Part shown: positions 59,607 to 64,000 of the stretch, one piece after another | Layout: each line of letters opens with the position of its first letter | Position numbering within the stretch: position 1 is the first letter of the stretch | Assembly (NCBI GenBank): GCA_001839685.1 | Contig: MLAK01000849.1 | Location: 114,208-178,207, forward strand | From: Tritrichomonas foetus | Taxonomy: Eukaryota > Parabasalia > Tritrichomonadida > Tritrichomonadidae | Direction: 5' to 3' | Length of the DNA: 64,000 nucleotides | Notes under the pieces: generated by a model | Seen by the model: the letters and a program-made list of their open reading frames with translations, nothing else | What the model was told of the DNA's origin: nothing | Databases searched by the model: none | Translations under genes and position numbers: made by a program

Positions 59607-59999
59607 TCAATCACTGTATTCATCTTCGGTTGAATCATCATCTTCAAAATCGCTTTCTTCTTCTTCAAAATCAAGGGGCGACAAATAACCAATCAAATCA
59701 ATTTGATGTGGCCCCTTTGCTGAAAGTTCTGCAACTTCTCCAGGCGATAATCTAAATTTTAGAGAAAGTTGCTCCACTTGTTGAGGATACAAAGAAGCAA
59801 TTAAAGCAGGCGTAGTAAGTTTCTTGTTGTGAAGTGAGCATAAAGCATAAAACCGAGCGGGAGCTGTTGGCTTTGAATTATTGATCTGAATACACGCATT
59901 TGTAACATTCAATCGACAATTTCGTGGGACTGTTATTTTTTGGACTTGCCCTTCTTTTAAAGAAGCAGACCAAAATTTTGGAATATTCTTTGAATCCAT
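59607..59999 (-). CDS. Stand-alone nucleoplasmin-like histone chaperone
   Basis: The 130-residue protein starts MDSKNIPKFWSASLKEGQVQ. It shows the strand pattern of the nucleoplasmin-like (NPL) domain found at the N terminus of FK506-binding proteins: FW..L at the start, CIQINN, ALCSLHNKK, LKFRLSPGEVAELSAKGPHQ, IDLIGYL. An acidic tail of Asp/Glu follows (EEEESDFEDDDSTEDEYSD). There is no FKBP domain. It should form pentamers that bind histones in the nucleus. The element GAACGTTT lies 33 bases before the ATG, and the degenerate element frame starts 63 bases away on the other strand. Confidence 0.8.
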   Translation of the reverse strand: MDSKNIPKFWSASLKEGQVQKITVPRNCRLNVTNACIQINNSKPTAPARFYALCSLHNKKLTTPALIASLYPQQVEQLSLKFRLSPGEVAELSAKGPHQIDLIGYLSPLDFEEEESDFEDDDSTEDEYSD

Positions 60000-60032
60000 G
60001 GATTTATAAATGTCACTTTTTAAAAAATTATT

Positions 60033-60040
60033 AAACGTTC
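60033..60040. promoter_or_regulatory. Myb-like element between divergent frames
   Basis: AAACGTTC (GAACGTTT on the minus strand) lies 33 bases before the NPL-gene ATG and 22 bases before the ATG of the plus-strand element frame. It could serve both. Confidence 0.45.
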
Positions 60041-60062
60041 ATTTTTTAGCAAAATCGAATCA

Positions 60063-61979
60063 ATGAGTGTTTGACTTTCTTTATACAATGACGCTAAATA
60101 TGCAAATGGACATCATAATTAAATTATTTTTGCTCTCTTACCAAAAATTATTTTCGAATTTCATCATTCACTAGGATGTTTTATAGACACAGTTACTTCA
60201 ATCTATTTTGATGACTTAATACAATCATTTCATATTGCACAAAATGCCTCTCAGATAGATAACATCTTTGACCTTGTTCGAGGTGAGATGGAAATGAAAG
60301 ATGTAATGCTCAATGAAGAAACACGGCTGATTGTTGAGATTTCAATAACTAAGGACTCTAATGAATTCAAACTCATTGAAACCATTATGTAAAGGATTTA
60401 TGATATTGTTAAAGGTACTTCATTTGATATATAGCATGACAAGACATTCACTGGATGGGATGATAATATCTTATCAACTTATCATACTGTTTATGATAAA
60501 GACATTTATAACTAAGGTACTAAACACCTACACCAACATTTCTATTGGGATAACAGGAATAGTCAATGTTTTGTGTTAGGTAATGAGTCTTTAGATGATC
60601 AATCATATTTGAGTTTTTGTCCTGGTTCGAGGGATAGTTATAATATGTTGTTTAGTAATGATGCTTTTGAGTCACTAAAGATCAGTACTCACAGCAATGA
60701 TTTAAGGTTTCAAGATTACCCTTACGATAACGAACAAAATTGGTTTCTCACATTAGAAGAAGATGGTATGGCTTTCTATGAGATTACTAAACTCTCGTTG
60801 CTTGGGTATGATATAAAAGAGAAAGTATTTTGAGCTAAATTAGGTAAAACTAGTTCTAAGATAATAATAAACGAAAAAGATGACTTTGAGATAGACCAAC
60901 TCAAGAAAGAGATAAAAGACTTAACCAAAGACACAAAAGAATTACAGAAACAAGCAATTGACTTAGTTCTACCAAACAAAGAACTTATATCAACCTTATA
61001 AGAAATGTCTTCTGTTGATACTATCTTGGCAGAGTTGATTGCTATGCAAAACCAAAGTAATACTGTGTAGCTTTAAATGAACGAACTTAATGTTAACATT
61101 ATGTTCAATGCATTAGAGAAGAAAATGCTTGAGAACAAAGTAACAATTGACTCTCAAAATACGTCCATAACAAAATCAACAACGGATTTGGCTCAAACAA
61201 ATTCATCTGATGAAGGTATCAATAAAAGAGTCGTTAAGTTAGAACAATCTGTTTTCCCAGAAGAGGGGAAATAGTAAACTTAGACCTTCCAAACAACAAT
61301 AATTTTTAGCCGTAGTAAAATGCTTACAATACATCCAAACTTTAACACTAATACTGGTGTAAGTACTCAATCAGGAATTCAATATGTTTTTGCTGATAGA
61401 GACCAAGCCTCAACTCATAAATATGCTATGGAAGACTTTTATACAACTGACCAAAGGCTTTATGATGATAAGGATTCTGAAAAAGCTCAAGTATATGGTA
61501 GTGGTCGATATTGTGTAAAGTTTCTGCAAAGTTTGTTCAATGGCAGCTTGAATAACAAGTTTATTGGTTTACGCTAAATTAAAGGGAGAAGTATGATCTA
61601 TAGTTTATACGTTCAAATACGTGTAAATAATAAACCCTACAGCGTTATGATTAACATTGCCCCTGGATATCATATCAACATTATGTTAAATTCCATATGT
61701 CAACAGTTCAACTCAATGTGGGAATATAAAGAAGGAGACCAAACGAATTACAAGGGTGAAATGTATGCTGCCTATGAAATATATGGTGTGTCGTTTCAAA
61801 TACATGGTTTCGCTCTCGCAATCAAGGTATGTTCAATCAAAAGTCCTTTTCAAACAAACATATATTATGGGCAGTACAGAAACTTTAGCATTGTTTGTGC
61901 CAATTTAGACACTTGTCAAAATTGGGACTTTAATCCTAATGAAGAAAAATCAATTTGTTCATGCTTCATTTTGAAATAA
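60063..61979 (+). pseudogene. Element-derived coding frame interrupted by 13 stop codons
   Basis: From ATG 60063 one frame continues without any shift to TAA 61977. It is crossed by TGA (60072, 60831), TAA (60120, 60390, 60513, 60999, 61074, 61275, 61575) and TAG (60432, 61068, 61272, 61281). Open stretches between them read as protein. There is a globular N-terminal part (FALLPKIIFEFHH, FDLVRGEMEMKD), a coiled coil (60846-60995) and a C-terminal beta/aromatic-rich part (GYHINIMLNSICQQFNSMWE). I recognise no family. A Maverick/Polinton-like or virus-derived structural protein is possible but unproven. In host code it is a pseudogene. Confidence 0.6.
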
Positions 61980-61980
61980 C

Positions 61981-62343
61981 TCTCGTAATAATTTCTTAGG
62001 TACGTTAAATGGGTTTGATATGAGGCCTAGCAATTTTTATGAATATAATTTTAAATCTATTGATTTCTTTATTTGGCCTAATATAAATGGTATAAGGCCA
62101 ATCAGGATTTTAGACTTGGATTTAGATGAATTCTTAACTTTAATTCATAATGATAAAAGAGTGACGGTTTAAAATAAAAAAGGTTTAATAATAATCGTTT
62201 ATTTTGACTGATCCAGTGATCCAGTTGGATTAAATTCGATAGAAAGAGACTCCTTGTTTTTTCATTTTGTAAAACTTTCTTATTTAAGAAGAACTCTATA
62301 TAAAGGACTCAATAAAAATATATCAATAGTTATTTTTAGTTAA
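61981..62343 (+). pseudogene. Continuation of the element frame after a +1 shift
   Basis: Directly after the previous frame ends, frame +1 is open: SRNNFLGTLNGFDMRPSNFY continues to TAA 62170, and after that the frame goes on through TGA 62209 to TAA 62341. It may be the C-terminal part of the same protein after one frameshift, or a second gene. The last third overlaps the inverted repeat pair at 62207-62385. No family is recognised. Confidence 0.4.
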
Positions 62344-62385
62344 ATTGTCCCGATGAAATTGATATGGTTGGATCACTGGTTCAGT
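62207..62385. repeat. Inverted repeat pair flanking 145 bases
   Basis: ACTGATCCAGTGATCCA (62207-62223) and TGGATCACTGGTTCAGT (62369-62385) are inverted copies with one mismatch. TTTATTTTG-like sequence lies outside both arms. The arrangement resembles a short MITE or the terminal repeats of a small DNA element. Confidence 0.6.
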
Positions 62386-62461
62386 AAAGTTTCAAAATAA
62401 AGTTTCATTTAATTGGACGAACCGAGTGGGAGGGTGTGGAGCGCGTGGGAGTTAGAGTGAG

Positions 62462-62487
62462 TTTTTTTTTTTTTTTTTTTTTTTTTT
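62462..62487. repeat. T26 homopolymer
   Basis: Twenty-six consecutive Ts after a GC-richer stretch (GGAGGGTGTGGAGCGCGTGG). It could be the tail of a retroposed sequence on the minus strand, or simple slippage. Confidence 0.9.
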
Positions 62488-62943
62488 GTTACTTTAGGAA
62501 TCCAAGAAGTGCCCTCAATGAATCTCCGTATTTCTAGCGAATGAGTCCAGACATATTCCCTGCGTATTGTCACTATCATGTGTTTGATTCGGAAAATCGG
62601 CGAATGATTAAAGGTATGAAAACTAGATCAAAGATTTGACGTCGCTCAAATAATCTGCTAATGTACTTCTGCCTTGGCCTGATTTGTGTGAAGATTGACT
62701 CTCATCATATCCTTCTTCATTTTTCTTCAATTAGAATATGATTGGCTTTTGGAAAATTTAATAGTCATTATATGATATTACTTATAGTCGTGATGGTGAA
62801 ATATTCAACCTTGCTCTTTCTAATATTCAATTTCTTTCCATGGTTATGGACCTAAAATCTGATGAATCCGAGAATTTCTTCATTGTTCTCAAATTTTTAC
62901 CTTTCAACGTTCTTTATAATCAATTTTTTTTTAACAAACAAAA

Positions 62944-63534
62944 ATGAATTTCGTGAAGTTACAACGCATAGTCATCAAAAATTTCCATCGGAGAATTCCT
63001 TTCTTTGCCACTTGTCCTTACTGTTTTAAAGGGGGATCAACAGGAAAATTAGCAAACATTCAATCAATTTGCCATCATCAATGTGATGGCATACAAAAAT
63101 TTCGCCAAAACGAAATAGCTCAAAAACAATCAATTATCACTCAATTATGTACCATTATAAGTACGTTTTCTGCTTCACTTTCTACTGTAACAAGCGCTCA
63201 ATTCATCAGATTGTCGAATTACTCCACATGGCGAGAGATTTTTTTTATCAGATGAATTTATAAAAATTTACGGAGTTATGGATTTAATTTCTTAGATAAT
63301 TACAAAGTTTGAAATTCATGTATCCAATTTAAAAAAGGTATTTCATGCCAAAATAACAATTAGAAACCAAATTCAAATGGTAATTGGTCCCTGTTAAAAA
63401 TATTTACCGTCATTTTTACAAATTTTTGATTCACGCTTTATAGCAAATAACGATGAAAATAATCTTGCCATTGCAGCATATCCTTTCACCATTGATTGTA
63501 ATTATTACATCCTAAAAGTAAAAAAAAAAGGTTA
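62944..63534 (+). pseudogene. Degenerate transposon-like ORF with zinc-finger motif
   Basis: A 103-residue frame starts at ATG 62944 with a CPYC ... CHHQC zinc-knuckle-like pattern, then a helical part (QSIITQLCTIISTFSASLST). Near 63200 the coding impression moves to another frame (TPHGERFFLSDEFIKIYG). That frame runs to TAA 63532-63534 with a TAG and a TAA inside (DSRFIANNDENNLAIAAYPF near the end). It is therefore a frameshifted, nonsense-bearing remnant. The family is not recognised; DNA transposon origin is a guess. Confidence 0.45.
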
Positions 63535-63624
63535 ATAAAAAAAATTGTTTTATCCCTTTAATAAACAAATTGTCTTTAAACCTGGTTTAAGTTTTTTTAC
63601 AATTTAATTGCTACTTACATATTC

Positions 63625-64000
63625 AAATACCTCTATTATTGGATGATGAAACTTTTTAGGATGAATTCAAGAATCAGTATCCCAAACTTGAACAGATTTC
63701 AATTCGAATGTGAAGTGTGGCAATAGGTACACATCCCCTCCCCACACACGAAAAAGATCCAAAAGGGCAAGTGAGGAGCTATTCAATGGATCAATAGTGA
63801 CATTACAGAATAAAAAGGACTTTGTCAATCATTAAAGCGAAAATCTCATTTTAATACCCCACAGAACTTAAGAGAAACACAGCCAACCATGTTTTATGAT
63901 TATGATGAGAATGCACTTTTTGGAATTTATATCAGTAGGGTACATGAGTAGATATAATTTCGGGCATTTTTCGCAACTGCGTTGCTCAACTACCCGAAAC
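63625..64000 (+). pseudogene. Degenerate coding-like stretch at window edge
   Basis: Frame +1 reads as protein-like (YLYYWMMKLFRMNSRISIPN; KRKSHFNTPQNLRETQPTMF; DYDENALFGIYISRVHE) with five stops of all three types. The opposite strand also has partly open frames, so coding direction is uncertain. It is cut by the window end. Confidence 0.25.
63958..63999. repeat. Nested inverted repeats
   Basis: TTTCGGG (63958-63964) pairs with CCCGAAA (63993-63999), and inside it GCAAC (63973-63977) pairs with GTTGC (63981-63985). A double stem like this may be the edge of a dispersed repeat that continues beyond the window. Confidence 0.6.

Noticed and set aside
60573..60833. Several short independent genes in the 60-62 kb region
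   Set aside because: All of them lie in one continuous frame separated only by stop codons, so they are parts of one interrupted frame.

Overview
The window reads as nuclear DNA of a parabasalid protist (trichomonad), most likely a Tritrichomonas-like species. It is AT-rich. It carries about 33 intact protein genes with eukaryotic products, nearly all as single uninterrupted ORFs with very short 5' leaders. A Myb-like promoter word (GACCGTTT / GAACGTTT) sits 10-35 bases before many ATGs. One intergenic region has an exact trichomonad-type intron signature (GTATGT ... ACTAACACACAG). Meckelin and katanin p80 indicate a flagellate. The species is inferred; no marker gene fixes it.

Layout. 0.2-9.6 kb: a LisH/HEAT protein (RELCH-like, -), a tRNA-Leu(CAA) (-), ALG1 mannosyltransferase (+) and a DOCK-family GEF (-). 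10-16 kb: a coiled-coil protein (+), meckelin/TMEM67 (-) and a double-C2 protein (-). 16.8-21 kb: a putative spliced small gene, an SCFD2-like Sec1 protein (+) and TAF5 (-). 21-28 kb, all +: a class II (B12-dependent) ribonucleotide reductase, a small protein with a possible ubiquitin-like N terminus, a TMEM222/RTE1-type membrane protein and katanin p80. 28-41 kb: a helical-repeat protein, BCAS2/SPF27, a RasGAP-VPS9 protein, a four-TM protein, MND1, a bZIP factor, a membrane-anchored metallo-beta-lactamase-fold protein, a small membrane protein and two coiled-coil/acidic proteins. 41-60 kb: ubiquitin E1, a Rab GTPase, a coiled-coil F5/8-type-C protein, an axonemal-dynein-light-chain-like protein, a TCAF/M60-like protein, ribosomal protein eL39, a divergent eIF4E, an ELYS-like protein, an ALDH3-type aldehyde dehydrogenase, ADA3 and a stand-alone nucleoplasmin-like protein. 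60-64 kb: degenerate mobile-element or virus-like DNA with simple repeats and inverted repeats.

Genes lie on both strands without operons. Neighbours are mostly unrelated housekeeping genes. Recurrent themes are vesicle traffic (RELCH-like, SCFD2-like, GAPVD1-like, Rab), transcription (TAF5, ADA3, bZIP), translation (eL39, eIF4E-like, tRNA-Leu) and the flagellum/cytoskeleton (meckelin, katanin p80, p28-like protein).

The most unusual stretch is 60,063-61,979. One reading frame stays in register for about 640 codons although 13 TAA/TAG/TGA codons interrupt it, several of them clustered. Either it is an element decayed almost only by nonsense changes, or it was written in a code where these codons are sense. 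Other points of interest are the class II ribonucleotide reductase, the intron candidate, an axonemal gene with no in-frame ATG, and an eIF4E homologue lacking the usual cap-binding tryptophans.
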